NCBI GenBank assembly: GCA_902810755.1
Contig: CADDYT010000060.1
Coordinates: forward strand, 1 to 37,140
Direction: 5' to 3'
DNA from: Chloroflexota bacterium
GTDB taxonomy: Bacteria; Chloroflexota; Ktedonobacteria; Ktedonobacterales; Ktedonobacteraceae
DNA length: 37,140 nt
Shown in pieces: positions 1-8,862 of this stretch. The notes below the pieces were generated by a model. The model worked only from the letters and a program-made list of their open reading frames with translations, had not been told where the DNA came from and did not search any database. The number at the start of each line of letters is the position of its first letter. The stretch's first letter is position 1. The translations under genes and the position numbers were made by a program.

Positions 1-63
1 ATAGATGAAACGTATCTATTTCAAGATTTTCTGGTCTCTGTGAGATTTATTTCTATCGGTACG

Positions 64-133
64 TATAATACTAAGACTACCGTGTCAGTGGTCCCGGTGT
101 ACAGTCTAAACTGTACTGTGCGGTAGCTTTTTT
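64..133 (+). promoter_or_regulatory. Possible -10 box and leader hairpin/terminator upstream of first peptide receptor
   Basis: A TATAAT hexamer lies at 64-69 but I see no convincing -35 box. Immediately downstream is a two-level hairpin. The outer arms are CTACCG (77-82) and CGGTAG (121-126), and the inner perfect arms are GTACAGT (99-105) and ACTGTAC (110-116). Six T residues follow (128-133). It has the shape of an intrinsic terminator. It either ends a gene lying before the window or acts as an attenuator for the receptor gene that starts 40 nt later. The sequence alone does not decide between these. Confidence 0.5.
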
Positions 134-172
134 GTAGAGGATAAACACTTCTCTCGTAAGGAGATATCACGA

Positions 173-1903
173 ATGAAATCTGGCAAGAACCTGAGTATGA
201 GGATGTTACCTGCACTGCTCTGCCTGGTTGCCATATTTACGGTTGCCTGTGGAAGCAACGGCAACGGCAATAGCAGTAGCACGACCGCCAGCAAAGCTCC
301 AGCTTCTCAACAGGTGTATGTCTATCCTGAAGCGGGTGTGTCCGATATCGCCACCTTCGACCCCGGCCTCTCTACCGATGCCCCTTCGATTACCGCTATC
401 GATATGGTCTTTACGGGTCTGGTGCAATTGAACGACAAGCTACAGGTCATTCCGCAGGAGGCGGCATCCTACAGCGAGGGCAGCGACGGGCTAACGTGGA
501 CGTTCCACCTGCGGTCCAATCTCAAGTTCAGCGACGGCACCCCGCTGACCTCCGCCGACGTGGCCTACAGCATTGACCGCGCCCTGCAACCGGCGGAAAA
601 GTCGACCGTCGGCCCCATTTACCTGGCGCTGATCAAAGACTCCGATAAGCTCGTTGCCGGCAAGATCAAGACGATCATCGGCGATAGCGTTTTGACTCCT
701 GACCCCAACACTGTTCAGATCATCACTAGCAAGAAAGCGTCCTACTTCCTGGATGCGCTGACCTACTCGTGCGCTTACACAGTGGAAAAGAGCCTGATCG
801 ACAAGTACGGCAACAAAGGCTTCACCGATCATCTGACCGAGGGCGGCGGCGACGGCCCCTTCAAGGTCTCCCGCTATACCCACAACCAGGAGATCGACTT
901 CGTTCCCAACCCCAACTACTACGGGCCACACCCCCAGTTGCAGGAGGTGCGCTTCCCCTTCTACAAGCAGTCTGACACCACCTATCGCGCCTACCAGGTC
1001 GGTCAGGTCGATATAGCGGCTGTGCCGACTGCCGATCTGAATGCGGCGAAGAATTTGCCTGACGGCCAGTTCCACCTGGTGCCGCAGTTGTGGATCAACT
1101 ACTACACCATGAACTACCTGACCAAGCCGTTCGACAACATCGACATTCGCCAGGCCTTTGAGCTGGCCATCAACAAGACGGCGATCAACCAGGCGGTCTG
1201 GAAGGTCTACATTCCGACCAACCACATCGTGCCAGAGGGCATGCCCGGCTACTTCCCCGGCCTCAAGGGGCCTGATGGCACCCAGAGTACGAGCGGCAAC
1301 CCGACGCTGGCCAAACAGTTGCTTCAGAAGGGCATGCAGCAAGAAGGCTGGAGCAGCGTTTCGCAAATCCCGCCCATCACCCTGACCTATCCAAGCGGCA
1401 CGACCGAGCTGGACAACGAAGTGGCGGCGCTGGTACAGACGTGGCAGACCGTGCTGGGCATCAGCGTCAAGCCGGCCCCCGTCGACTTCAACAAATTGCT
1501 CGACGATATCACCGCTGCCACCAACAACCCGCATGGCTTGCAATTCTGGGGCATCGCCTGGATCGCCGACTATCCCGACCCGCAGGACTGGACCACCCTG
1601 CAGTTCGATAAGGGCGTTCCCAACAACAACATGAACTACGGCCAGAACAACTCCTCGGATGCCGCCCAGCAGCAGGCCACACAGCGATTGCTGGAGCAGG
1701 CCGACATCAACCCTGACCAGACGGCGCGCCTGGCCCAGTACAATCAGGCCGAGCAGCAACTGGTCAACGATGTCGCCTGGTTGCCGATGGAACAGGTCAC
1801 GGCGGCGTTTGTTCTCAAGCCCTACGTCAAAGGCATGGTCTTCAACCCGCAAAGTTTGACGCCGCCCAACGACTGGGGCAACATCTACATCGCAGCTCAT
1901 TAG
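173..1903 (+). CDS. Peptide/nickel-type ABC transporter substrate-binding lipoprotein (copy 1)
   Basis: This is a 576-residue extracellular solute receptor of the family 5 (DppA/OppA, SBP_bac_5) class. It is expected to bind oligopeptides or similar solutes and deliver them to the DppBC-type permeases encoded further down. The N-terminus is a lipoprotein signal with a hydrophobic core and a lipobox ending at Cys26 (TVAC), followed by a Ser/Gly/Asn/Thr-rich linker. Family hallmarks include DGLTWTFHLR, LKFSDGTPLTSADVAYSI and a DIRQAFELAINK segment. An AAGGAG ribosome site precedes the ATG. The next gene is a close paralogue (roughly 85% identical by eye). The ligand cannot be read from the sequence. 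The family call is secure, the peptide specificity is not. Confidence 0.93.
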   Translation: MKSGKNLSMRMLPALLCLVAIFTVACGSNGNGNSSSTTASKAPASQQVYVYPEAGVSDIATFDPGLSTDAPSITAIDMVFTGLVQLNDKLQVIPQEAASYSEGSDGLTWTFHLRSNLKFSDGTPLTSADVAYSIDRALQPAEKSTVGPIYLALIKDSDKLVAGKIKTIIGDSVLTPDPNTVQIITSKKASYFLDALTYSCAYTVEKSLIDKYGNKGFTDHLTEGGGDGPFKVSRYTHNQEIDFVPNPNYYGPHPQLQEVRFPFYKQSDTTYRAYQVGQVDIAAVPTADLNAAKNLPDGQFHLVPQLWINYYTMNYLTKPFDNIDIRQAFELAINKTAINQAVWKVYIPTNHIVPEGMPGYFPGLKGPDGTQSTSGNPTLAKQLLQKGMQQEGWSSVSQIPPITLTYPSGTTELDNEVAALVQTWQTVLGISVKPAPVDFNKLLDDITAATNNPHGLQFWGIAWIADYPDPQDWTTLQFDKGVPNNNMNYGQNNSSDAAQQQATQRLLEQADINPDQTARLAQYNQAEQQLVNDVAWLPMEQVTAAFVLKPYVKGMVFNPQSLTPPNDWGNIYIAAH

Positions 1904-1934
1904 ACCACTGATAGGCCATTGGCAGACATAGAGG

Positions 1935-1966
1935 GAGGAGCGATCAGTTGATCGCTCCTCTTTTTT
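1935..1966 (+). terminator. Intrinsic terminator after first receptor gene
   Basis: A perfect 12-bp stem has arms at 1935-1946 and 1949-1960 (GAGGAGCGATCA and its complement) and is followed by six T. It lies 32 nt after the stop codon. It should separate this receptor from the second receptor transcriptionally. Confidence 0.9.
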
Positions 1967-2288
1967 ACGATTGTCGCGAGGCAATTTCCACAATATTGCT
2001 CATAGATGAGAGAATTGGCAAGAATGCGAGCGTAATACATTACGGGAGCAAAAAAGGAGGCCAGAGATTTTCGATGATTATTTTAAATCGCTCGCGATCA
2101 TCGCCACTGAGAAGTCTCTTCTCCTGCTGATAGAGATTCACTTGCTTCCAGATCCAGTACATGAGATGACCAATTACTGAACTGGAACGAAAGGAGGGAG
2201 AAGCGCAAGGAACACCGGCGTTAATTGTAGTGGGTAGAGTTATTTGCTTTACCCTGGTCCACTGATTTTGTTTACCACCTATCTGAAC
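1967..2288. other. Intergenic stretch between the two receptor genes, no gene seen
   Basis: About 320 nt, more AT-rich than the flanking genes. I see no convincing coding region. A weak inverted repeat (GGGTA/TACCC) lies around 2235-2260, and the ribosome site of the next gene (AAAGGAG) is at about 2289. A separate promoter for the second receptor is expected here because a strong terminator precedes it, but I could not identify matching -35 and -10 boxes. Confidence 0.5.
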
Positions 2289-2304
2289 AAAGGAGAATGC
2301 ACGA

Positions 2305-4038
2305 ATGCGTCTCAGCAAAAGACTGAGTACCGGATTTCTACCACCGCTGCTCTGTCTGGTAGCCATCCTCATGGTTGCCTGTGGCACCGGTGGCGGCGGC
2401 AATAACGGACCACAGGGGCCAACCAAAGCTCCGGCTTCCCAGCAGGTCTTCGTTGACCCGGAAGCAGGCGTGTCCGATATTGCCACCTTCGACCCCGGCC
2501 TCTCCACCGACCTGCCCTCAATTGCCGCCATCGATATGGTCTTCACAGGTATGGTGCAATTGAACGACAAGTTACAGGTCGTCCCGCAGGAAGCCGCCTC
2601 CTGGAATGAAGGCAGCGACGGGCTGACATGGACATTCCATCTCAGGCCCAATCTCAAATTTAGCGACGGCACCCAGCTGACCTCTGCCGATGTAGCCTAT
2701 AGCATTGACCGCGCCCTGCAACCGGCGGAAAAATCGACGGTTGGTCCCATTTACCTGGCGCTGATCAAAGACTCCGATAAGCTCGTTGCCGGCAAGATCA
2801 AGACCGTCATCGGCGATAGCGTTTTGACTCCTGACCCCAACACTGTGGTTCTTATCGCCAACAAGAAGGCGTCCTACTTCCTGGATGCGCTGACCTACTC
2901 GTGCGCTTACACAGTGGAAAAGAGCCTGATCGACAAGTACGGCAACAAAGGCTTCACCGATCATCTGACCGAGGGCGGCGGCGACGGCCCCTTCAAGGTC
3001 AAGAGCTATATCCACAACCAGGAAATCGACTTCGTTCCCAACCCCAACTACTACGGGCCGAAGCCCCAGTTGCAACTGGTCAAGTTCCCCTTCTACAAGC
3101 AGTCTGACACCACCTATCGCGCCTACCAGGTCGGTCAGGTCGACATCGCCGGTGTCCCCTCCGCTGATCTGAACGCGGCGAGAAATCTGCCCAACGGCCA
3201 GTTCCACCAGGTACCGCAGCTGTGGATCGCCTACTACACCATGAACTACCTGGTCAAGCCGTTCGACAACATCGACATTCGCCAGGCTTTTGAGCTGGCC
3301 ATCAACAAGAACCAGATCGCGCAGTCCATCTGGAAAGGCACTGTCATCCCGACCAACCACATCGTGCCAGAGGGCATGCCCGGCTACTTCCCCGGCCTCA
3401 AGGGGCCTGATGGCACCCAGAGTACGAGCGGCAACCCGACGCTGGCCAAACAGTTGTTCCAGACCGGCATGCAGCAGGAAGGCTGGAGCAGCGTCTCGCA
3501 GGTGCCAGCGATCAGGCTGGAGTACCCGAGCGGCACGACCGAGCTGGATAACGAAGTGGCGGCGCTGGTGCAGACGTGGCAGACCGTGCTGGGCGTCAGC
3601 GTCAAGCCGGCCCCCGTCGACTTCAACAAGCTGCTCGACGACATCACCGCTGCTACCAATAACCCGCATGGCCTCCAGTTCTGGAACATTGGCTGGATCG
3701 CCGACTATCCCGACCCGCAGGACTGGACCACCCTGCAGTTCGATAAGGGCGTTCCCAACAACAACATGAACTACGGCCAGAACAACTCCTCCGACGCCGC
3801 CACGCAGCAGCAGACTCAGCAGTTGCTGGAGCAGGCCGACATCAACCCTGACCAGACGGCTCGCCTGGCGCAGTATAATCAGGCCGAGCAGCAACTGGTC
3901 AACGACGTGGCCTGGCTGCCGATGTACCAGGTGACCAATACCTTCGTCCTCAAACCCTACGTCAAGGGCGTCGTCTTCAACCCGCAGGACCTGACGCCAC
4001 CCGACGACTGGGGCAACATCTACATCGCCGCCCACTAG
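2305..4038 (+). CDS. Peptide/nickel-type ABC transporter substrate-binding lipoprotein (copy 2)
   Basis: A 577-residue paralogue of the preceding gene and of the same SBP_bac_5 family, again with a lipobox ending at Cys26 (MVAC). Most of the mature domain matches copy 1 closely. Differences cluster in the signal and linker, in short patches such as KGTVIPTNH versus KVYIPTNH, and near the C-terminus (MYQVTNTFVLK versus MEQVTAAFVLK). A 132-bp block is identical at DNA level in both copies (737-868 and 2869-3000), including silent sites. This points to recent duplication or gene conversion. An AAAGGAG site precedes the ATG. Having two receptors for one permease set may widen the ligand range. 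Confidence 0.93.
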   Translation: MRLSKRLSTGFLPPLLCLVAILMVACGTGGGGNNGPQGPTKAPASQQVFVDPEAGVSDIATFDPGLSTDLPSIAAIDMVFTGMVQLNDKLQVVPQEAASWNEGSDGLTWTFHLRPNLKFSDGTQLTSADVAYSIDRALQPAEKSTVGPIYLALIKDSDKLVAGKIKTVIGDSVLTPDPNTVVLIANKKASYFLDALTYSCAYTVEKSLIDKYGNKGFTDHLTEGGGDGPFKVKSYIHNQEIDFVPNPNYYGPKPQLQLVKFPFYKQSDTTYRAYQVGQVDIAGVPSADLNAARNLPNGQFHQVPQLWIAYYTMNYLVKPFDNIDIRQAFELAINKNQIAQSIWKGTVIPTNHIVPEGMPGYFPGLKGPDGTQSTSGNPTLAKQLFQTGMQQEGWSSVSQVPAIRLEYPSGTTELDNEVAALVQTWQTVLGVSVKPAPVDFNKLLDDITAATNNPHGLQFWNIGWIADYPDPQDWTTLQFDKGVPNNNMNYGQNNSSDAATQQQTQQLLEQADINPDQTARLAQYNQAEQQLVNDVAWLPMYQVTNTFVLKPYVKGVVFNPQDLTPPDDWGNIYIAAH

Positions 4039-4111
4039 AGGCGCATGGCGTAAAGATGTTTGTCGCGGGCATCGCTGAGAACCTGCTTCTCTGAGATGCG
4101 AGCAGACAAGG

Positions 4112-4147
4112 GGGGAACAATCAAGCCATTGATTGTTCCCCTTTTTT
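4112..4147 (+). terminator. Intrinsic terminator after second receptor gene
   Basis: A 13-bp perfect stem has its left arm at 4112-4124 and right arm at 4129-4141, a GCCA loop, and six T at 4142-4147. It lies 73 nt after the stop codon. With the terminator after copy 1, it makes each receptor its own transcription unit. Confidence 0.9.
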
Positions 4148-4540
4148 GCGCACTCCTGCGTTTATTCATTGCAAGGTGAGCGGTTCCGGCAATGCCTCTC
4201 TTCGGTACGAATGTGCAAAAGAGAGGAGAGAAACGGGAGAATAGAGCGGGTAGAGAAAAGCATGAGCTACCACAACGTGATATTATGACAAGAATGGGCG
4301 TAGTAATATAAAATGTCAGGACGCTTGAGAGAGCATGCTGGCAGCATGTGAGCATAGCAAATTGCTATGCACAGGACAAGTTGGGAGAGCAAGTTCCCCT
4401 GGCGTAACACATGCCAGGTCATTTTGTTGAATCGGTTAGAAAAACGGCGCCAGGGCTTGAATAAAGGGGAGAAAGGAGAAAAGCGCGATGCAGGCGGCCT
4501 GATCGCCGCAGAGAAGATAAGAACCTCAACACCAACTAGC
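4148..4540. other. Non-coding stretch with short palindromes, no gene seen
   Basis: No supported gene lies between the receptor terminator and the permease promoter. The stretch holds several short perfect palindromes: CATGCTG/CAGCATG around 4333-4347, GCATAGCAA/TTGCTATGC at 4352-4370, and CCTGGC/GCCAGG around 4398-4420. Their role is unknown. Confidence 0.5.
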
Positions 4541-4570
4541 TTGACAATAGTGAGAAGTGTCACTTACAAT
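4541..4570 (+). promoter_or_regulatory. Sigma70-type promoter of the dppBCDF-like operon with palindrome in the spacer
   Basis: The -35 box TTGACA (4541-4546) and -10 box TACAAT (4565-4570) are 18 nt apart. An 11-bp palindrome, AAGTGTCACTT (4555-4565), occupies the spacer and touches the -10 box, a natural position for a repressor. Transcription would start near 4577, giving a leader of about 180 nt before the first permease gene. Confidence 0.65.
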
Positions 4571-4617
4571 ACTTTTAAATCGGCTCATGTAACGCTCGTT
4601 ATTCGTACCTGTCAAAA

Positions 4618-4737
4618 GTATCTATGAAAGAGTGCCGTTTCATAGATACCTGTGAGAAAATAGACAAGACGTGAGAGCTAACCGGTAGAGCAAGGGGTTT
4701 GTATCAACTTGCTCTATACACTTGTAACCTCGACAAG
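4618..4737 (+). promoter_or_regulatory. Structured leader with three successive hairpins
   Basis: Three hairpins lie between the promoter and the ribosome site. The first is a perfect 12-bp stem (arms 4618-4629 and 4638-4649). The second is a 9-bp stem (arms 4686-4694 and 4708-4716). The third is a 5-bp stem (4721-4725 and 4733-4737). No T-run follows any of them, so they are not simple terminators. They may stabilise the mRNA, bind a protein or form an uncharacterised cis-regulatory RNA. The first hairpin alone could also be a DNA operator. Confidence 0.5.
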
Positions 4738-4755
4738 GGAGTAAGGGGTAACATT

Positions 4756-5715
4756 ATGGTGCAGTTTCTGGTCAAAAGGTTCATCGGTCTGATATTTGTA
4801 GTGGTCGGTGTAACCTTTATCACCTTCATTCTGGGGCTTAATGCTCCGGGAGATCCGATTCGTGATATGCTGGGCGAGCATTTTAATCCGGTAATCTATG
4901 CGCAACTCAGGCATGCTTACGGTCTGGATTTACCCTGGTATCAGCAGTACTGGAATTTCTTAGTGAATATGTTCCACCTCAATTTCGGATACTCGTTCAA
5001 GTATCAGAATCGCACGGTGATGAGCATACTCGCGGGTGGTGTGCCTGTCTCGGCGGAACTGGCATTGTGGGCGCTGATTTTGCAGATCATTATCGGTGTC
5101 CCTATGGGTATCTTCTCAGCCTTGAAAGCCAATACCTGGATCGATACGGTCAATATGGGGGTTATTCTGATCATCTACTCTATCCCCGTCTTCGTCCTGG
5201 CCGTCTTCTTCCAGGTATTTATTGTCTGGTTCGACCAGCATACAGGAGCGAGCTGGCCGGTTTCAAACTGGGGTACGCCCTGGGCGTACAGCCCGGCAGA
5301 CCTATCCTATAAAATAGCGCCAATTGTTGTCTTCGCCCTGGGAGGCATCGCCTATATCGCACGTCTCTCGCGCGCGAGTATGCTGGAGGTTCTGCGCCAG
5401 GACTATGTACGTACTGCGCGCGCCAAAGGATTAAGAGAGCGAGCAGTCATCTACCGGCATGCGCTGCGCAACGCATTGATCCCTCTACTGACCGTCGTTG
5501 GCCTTCTGCTTGGTCTGCTGGTCACGGGCGCGTTCTTCATCGAGAACATCTTCAACATTCCGGGCATTGGCTACGAGACCATCCAGTCGATTAACGATCG
5601 CGACTATCCTGTAATTCAGGCAACCGTAGTCCTGCTGGCGGTAGGCGTCGTCATAGGCAATATGCTGGCGGATATCTTCTATTCGCTGGCCGACCCGCGC
5701 ATTAAGGCCCAATAG
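4756..5715 (+). CDS. Peptide/nickel-type ABC transporter permease (DppB-like)
   Basis: A 319-residue inner-membrane permease of the DppB/OppB family, one half of the translocation pore. It begins MVQFLVKRFIGLIF. The start is set by AAGGGG eight nt upstream; longer readings lack a ribosome site. About six membrane segments are visible. The EAA loop that contacts the ATPases appears as DYVRTARAKGL followed by the HALRNALIPL segment. The next gene, the partner permease, begins 13 nt after the stop behind an AGGAGG site, so the two are clearly co-translated in one operon. Confidence 0.93.
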   Translation: MVQFLVKRFIGLIFVVVGVTFITFILGLNAPGDPIRDMLGEHFNPVIYAQLRHAYGLDLPWYQQYWNFLVNMFHLNFGYSFKYQNRTVMSILAGGVPVSAELALWALILQIIIGVPMGIFSALKANTWIDTVNMGVILIIYSIPVFVLAVFFQVFIVWFDQHTGASWPVSNWGTPWAYSPADLSYKIAPIVVFALGGIAYIARLSRASMLEVLRQDYVRTARAKGLRERAVIYRHALRNALIPLLTVVGLLLGLLVTGAFFIENIFNIPGIGYETIQSINDRDYPVIQATVVLLAVGVVIGNMLADIFYSLADPRIKAQ

Positions 5716-5728
5716 GAGGCAGGAAACG

Positions 5729-6844
5729 ATGGACACAAAAGATAAAAACACCGATCTGTCTTCAGGGATCATATCTCCCGGCTCCTCAGCTTCGCCCATG
5801 GAGATCGTCGAACTTACCCGGCCAGCAGGCGATGTGGAGACCGTCGAACCGCCTGGAGTCGTCGAGGAAGGGAAGAGTCAGCCGAAAAAATCGCTTACTC
5901 CCTTTCAGGAGTCATTGCGCCGGCTCTGGCGTGATAAGAGAGCGGTCGCCAGTATCGGGGTGATTGTCTTCTTCATCCTGCTCGCCCTGGTTGGCCCGCC
6001 AATCTATCAGCATATCGGCGGCCCGTATAACAGCCCGACCAACGGCGTCATCGGGCCGAGTAAATATCACAGCTACGCCTGGCAGGAACTCTCTAACCAG
6101 GATCAGTTCATTTCAGGGATGTACTGGCTCGGCACCGATGATCTGGGACGCGATATGCTGGCGCGCCTGATGCAGGGCGTACTGATCTCACTGACGGTCG
6201 CCGTGCTGGTTGAAATTGTGGATATCGTACTGGGAGTGCTGATCGGCGTGCTGGCCGGCTATTATGGCGGTTGGATCGATCAGGTGCTGGCGCGCGTGAC
6301 CGATATCGTCTTTGCCTTCCCCGGCCTGCTGTTCGTCATCCTGCTCACCGGCATCTTTGGCACCCAGGCAGATGTGGTATTCAGCAAAATCCCGCTCATC
6401 GGCCCCAACGGCAACGCGCGCCTCTTGCTGGTATCAATAGCCCTGGCCTTTGTCGCCTGGCCGCTGATGGCGCGTTTCGTGCGTGGGCAGACCCTCCAGT
6501 TGAAAGAGCAGCAATTTGTTGAGGCGGCGCGCACAGCCGGTACCTCCGATACTCAGATCATCCTGCGACACATCATTCCCAACCTCTTCAGCATTGTGAT
6601 TGTCGCTTCCACCCTGGACATTTCCAACACCATCATCGGTGAGGCCGGTATCAGTCTGCTCGGTCTGGGCGTGCAGCCACCAGGCTCCAGCATTGGCCTG
6701 ATGATCGTTCAGGGCCAGGCAATGATCGATAGCAACCCCTGGGAAGTCTTACTGCCCTCCTTTGTGCTGGCCATCATCGTGCTGGCCTTCTCGTTCCTGG
6801 GCGATGGCTTGAACGATGCCTTCAACCCACGTTCCAAAGATTAG
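5729..6844 (+). CDS. Peptide/nickel-type ABC transporter permease (DppC-like)
   Basis: A 371-residue partner permease of the DppC/OppC family. The first 70 or so residues form a hydrophilic cytoplasmic extension rich in Pro, Glu and Ser that is longer than usual. A basic stretch (SLRRLWRDKRA) then leads into the first membrane segment. The EAA loop is FVEAARTAGTSDTQI and a periplasmic segment contains YWLGTDDLGRDML, typical of the family. A strong AGGAGG site sits before the ATG. It should pair with the DppB-like protein and with the two ATPases encoded directly downstream. Confidence 0.92.
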   Translation: MDTKDKNTDLSSGIISPGSSASPMEIVELTRPAGDVETVEPPGVVEEGKSQPKKSLTPFQESLRRLWRDKRAVASIGVIVFFILLALVGPPIYQHIGGPYNSPTNGVIGPSKYHSYAWQELSNQDQFISGMYWLGTDDLGRDMLARLMQGVLISLTVAVLVEIVDIVLGVLIGVLAGYYGGWIDQVLARVTDIVFAFPGLLFVILLTGIFGTQADVVFSKIPLIGPNGNARLLLVSIALAFVAWPLMARFVRGQTLQLKEQQFVEAARTAGTSDTQIILRHIIPNLFSIVIVASTLDISNTIIGEAGISLLGLGVQPPGSSIGLMIVQGQAMIDSNPWEVLLPSFVLAIIVLAFSFLGDGLNDAFNPRSKD

Positions 6845-6862
6845 TAAGCGGAGAGAGACGAC

Positions 6863-7840
6863 ATGGCAGAAAATCTGCTCGAAGTAAATAATTTGAAAAC
6901 CTACTTTTTCACCCGGGGTGGCGTCGTCAAAGCGGTGGACGATGTCTCGTTTACCATAAAGCCGGGTGAAACGCTGGGCGTGGTGGGAGAAAGCGGCTGT
7001 GGCAAAAGCGTGACCGCTCTCTCCGTGATGCGCCTTGTCGCCGAGCCGCCCGGCAAAATCGTTGATGGCGAAATCCTTTTCAACGGCGAAAACATTCTGG
7101 AAAAGAGCCAGGATGAACTGACGAACCTGCGCGGCAGTAAGATCTCCATGATCTTCCAGGACCCGATGACCTCGCTCAACCCGGTCTTCACCGTCGGCTA
7201 TCAGATCGCGGAGACGGTCAAGCGACACCGCAAGGATGTAAACAACGACCAGGCATGGAAACGCGCGGTCGAGATGCTCGATCTGGTACGTATCCCCGAT
7301 GCCCGGCGGCGCGCCAGAAACTACCCGCACGAGTTTAGCGGTGGCATGCGCCAGCGCGTGATGATCGCCATCGCCCTGGCCTGCAATCCACAGTTGCTGA
7401 TCGCTGACGAGCCAACTACGGCGCTGGACGTGACCATCCAGGCTCAGATTCTCGAGCTGATGAAGGGCCTCTCGCACGAATTCGGCACGGCAGTTATGCT
7501 CATCACGCACGATCTGGGCGTGGTCGCAGGTACCTGTGAGCATGTCAATGTGATGTACGCGGGCCATGTCGTGGAATCGGCCCCCGTCAGGCAGATCTTC
7601 GAGACGCCCGCCCACCCGTATACTGTGGGCCTGCTCAATTCGATTCCGCGCCTGGACGAGCCGCGAGGAAGCAGATTAACGCCGATTCAGGGCCAGCCAC
7701 CCGATCTGACCGACCCCCCTCCCGGCTGCCCATATGCGCCTCGCTGCCCCAAAGTACAGGATCGCTGCCGACGCGAACGTCCAGAATTGCAGCCCGTAGG
7801 ACGTGGAGAGCAGGTAGCAGCCTGCTTCTACCCGGATTAA
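6863..7840 (+). CDS. Peptide/nickel ABC transporter ATP-binding protein (DppD-like)
   Basis: A 325-residue ATPase that energises the importer. The Walker A motif GESGCGKS is at residues 42-49. The signature FSGGMRQRV, Walker [13 protein letters not shown] and the switch His (LITHD) are present. The C-terminal oligopeptide-transporter domain has the expected four-cysteine pattern ([15 protein letters not shown] and a final AACFYPD). In some OppD proteins these cysteines hold an iron-sulfur cluster. The gene lies 18 nt after the DppC-like gene and 14 nt before its partner ATPase, in one operon. Confidence 0.94.
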   Translation: MAENLLEVNNLKTYFFTRGGVVKAVDDVSFTIKPGETLGVVGESGCGKSVTALSVMRLVAEPPGKIVDGEILFNGENILEKSQDELTNLRGSKISMIFQDPMTSLNPVFTVGYQIAETVKRHRKDVNNDQAWKRAVEMLDLVRIPDARRRARNYPHEFSGGMRQRVMIAIALACNPQLLIADEPTTALDVTIQAQILELMKGLSHEFGTAVMLITHDLGVVAGTCEHVNVMYAGHVVESAPVRQIFETPAHPYTVGLLNSIPRLDEPRGSRLTPIQGQPPDLTDPPPGCPYAPRCPKVQDRCRRERPELQPVGRGEQVAACFYPD

Positions 7841-7854
7841 AGGGGGATAAGCAT

Positions 7855-8862
7855 ATGCAAATCTCAACAACACCCCGGACACAGGAGACCGGCACGACCC
7901 TGGTCGACGTCAAAGGCTTGAAAGTCCATTTCCCCGTCAAGGGCGGCATCCTGGGCCGCACCGTCGCGCAGGTCAAAGCAGTCGATGGCGTCGATCTGTT
8001 CATCAAACGCGGCGAAACGCTGGGTCTGGTGGGAGAAAGCGGCTGCGGCAAATCCACAACGGGCCGCGCCATCCTGCAACTCATCAAGCCAACGGCAGGT
8101 AGCGTGAAGTTGAACGGAGTGGAACTGACGAAGCTGCCGCCCGGCGAAGTGCGCAAGATGCGCGCGGATATGCAGATGATCTTCCAGGACCCCTACGGCT
8201 CGCTCGATCCACGCTACACCGTCGGGCAGATCATCGCCGAGCCACTGGTCAATTTCAAACGCGGCACGCAGAAAGAGATCAACGAGCAGGTAGCACACCT
8301 GCTGGAAGTGGTCGGCCTCAACCCCTACTACGTCAACCGTTTCGCACACGAGTTCAGCGGCGGTCAGCGCCAGCGTATCGGCATCGCCCGCGCGCTGGCC
8401 CTGCACCCATCCTTCATCGTGGCCGACGAGCCGGTCTCCGCCCTCGACGTCTCGATTCAGGCGCAGGTTCTCAACCTCTTGCAGGACTTGCAGGGGCAGT
8501 TTGGCCTGACCTACCTCTTCGTCGCGCACAACCTGTCTGTGGTGAAGCACATCAGTAACCGCGTGGCCGTGATGTATCTGGGGCGCGTGGCGGAACTGGC
8601 AGACAGCGAGGAACTTTACGAGTTGCCCCTGCACCCGTACACGCAGGCGTTGCTCTCGGCCATCCCCGTTCCCAATCCCGATATCGAGGCCAGACGCAGG
8701 CGCATTATTCTCGAAGGGGACGTACCAAGCCCGGTCAACCCGCCCAGCGGCTGCAACTTCCATCCCCGCTGCTGGAAGGCCCAGTCGATCTGCCGCGAGG
8801 TCGTTCCCCCTCTAGAAGAGAAGAAACCCAATCACTACGCAGCTTGCCACTTCCCCGGCTAG
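7855..8862 (+). CDS. Peptide/nickel ABC transporter ATP-binding protein (DppF-like)
   Basis: A 335-residue second ATPase of the heterodimeric pair. Walker [10 protein letters not shown] is at about residues 60-68, the signature is [15 protein letters not shown], Walker B is [12 protein letters not shown], and the switch region is FVAHNLSVV. The C-terminal oligopeptide domain again carries four cysteines ([11 protein letters not shown] and AACHF). It is preceded by a purine-rich AAAGGGGGATAA site. It is the last gene of the transporter operon. Its stop codon overlaps by 4 bp that of the convergent response regulator gene, so no intrinsic terminator fits between them. Confidence 0.94.
   Translation: MQISTTPRTQETGTTLVDVKGLKVHFPVKGGILGRTVAQVKAVDGVDLFIKRGETLGLVGESGCGKSTTGRAILQLIKPTAGSVKLNGVELTKLPPGEVRKMRADMQMIFQDPYGSLDPRYTVGQIIAEPLVNFKRGTQKEINEQVAHLLEVVGLNPYYVNRFAHEFSGGQRQRIGIARALALHPSFIVADEPVSALDVSIQAQVLNLLQDLQGQFGLTYLFVAHNLSVVKHISNRVAVMYLGRVAELADSEELYELPLHPYTQALLSAIPVPNPDIEARRRRIILEGDVPSPVNPPSGCNFHPRCWKAQSICREVVPPLEEKKPNHYAACHFPG

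Noticed and set aside
491..1993. Long - strand open frames opposite both receptor genes (also 2572-4035)
   Set aside because: They mirror the codon structure of the + strand receptors and their translations are rich in Val, Gly, Asp and Arg without motifs; they are shadows of high-GC coding DNA.
2040..2200. Short - strand reading with protein-like composition (MYWIWKQVNLYQQEKR...)
   Set aside because: It is the end of a long frame that runs antisense through the second receptor gene, with no ribosome site at its internal ATG. A gene remnant is possible but cannot be supported without a homology search.
4367..4627. 86-codon + strand frame in the permease leader region
   Set aside because: It spans the promoter boxes and several palindromes, has no ribosome site and no recognisable composition.
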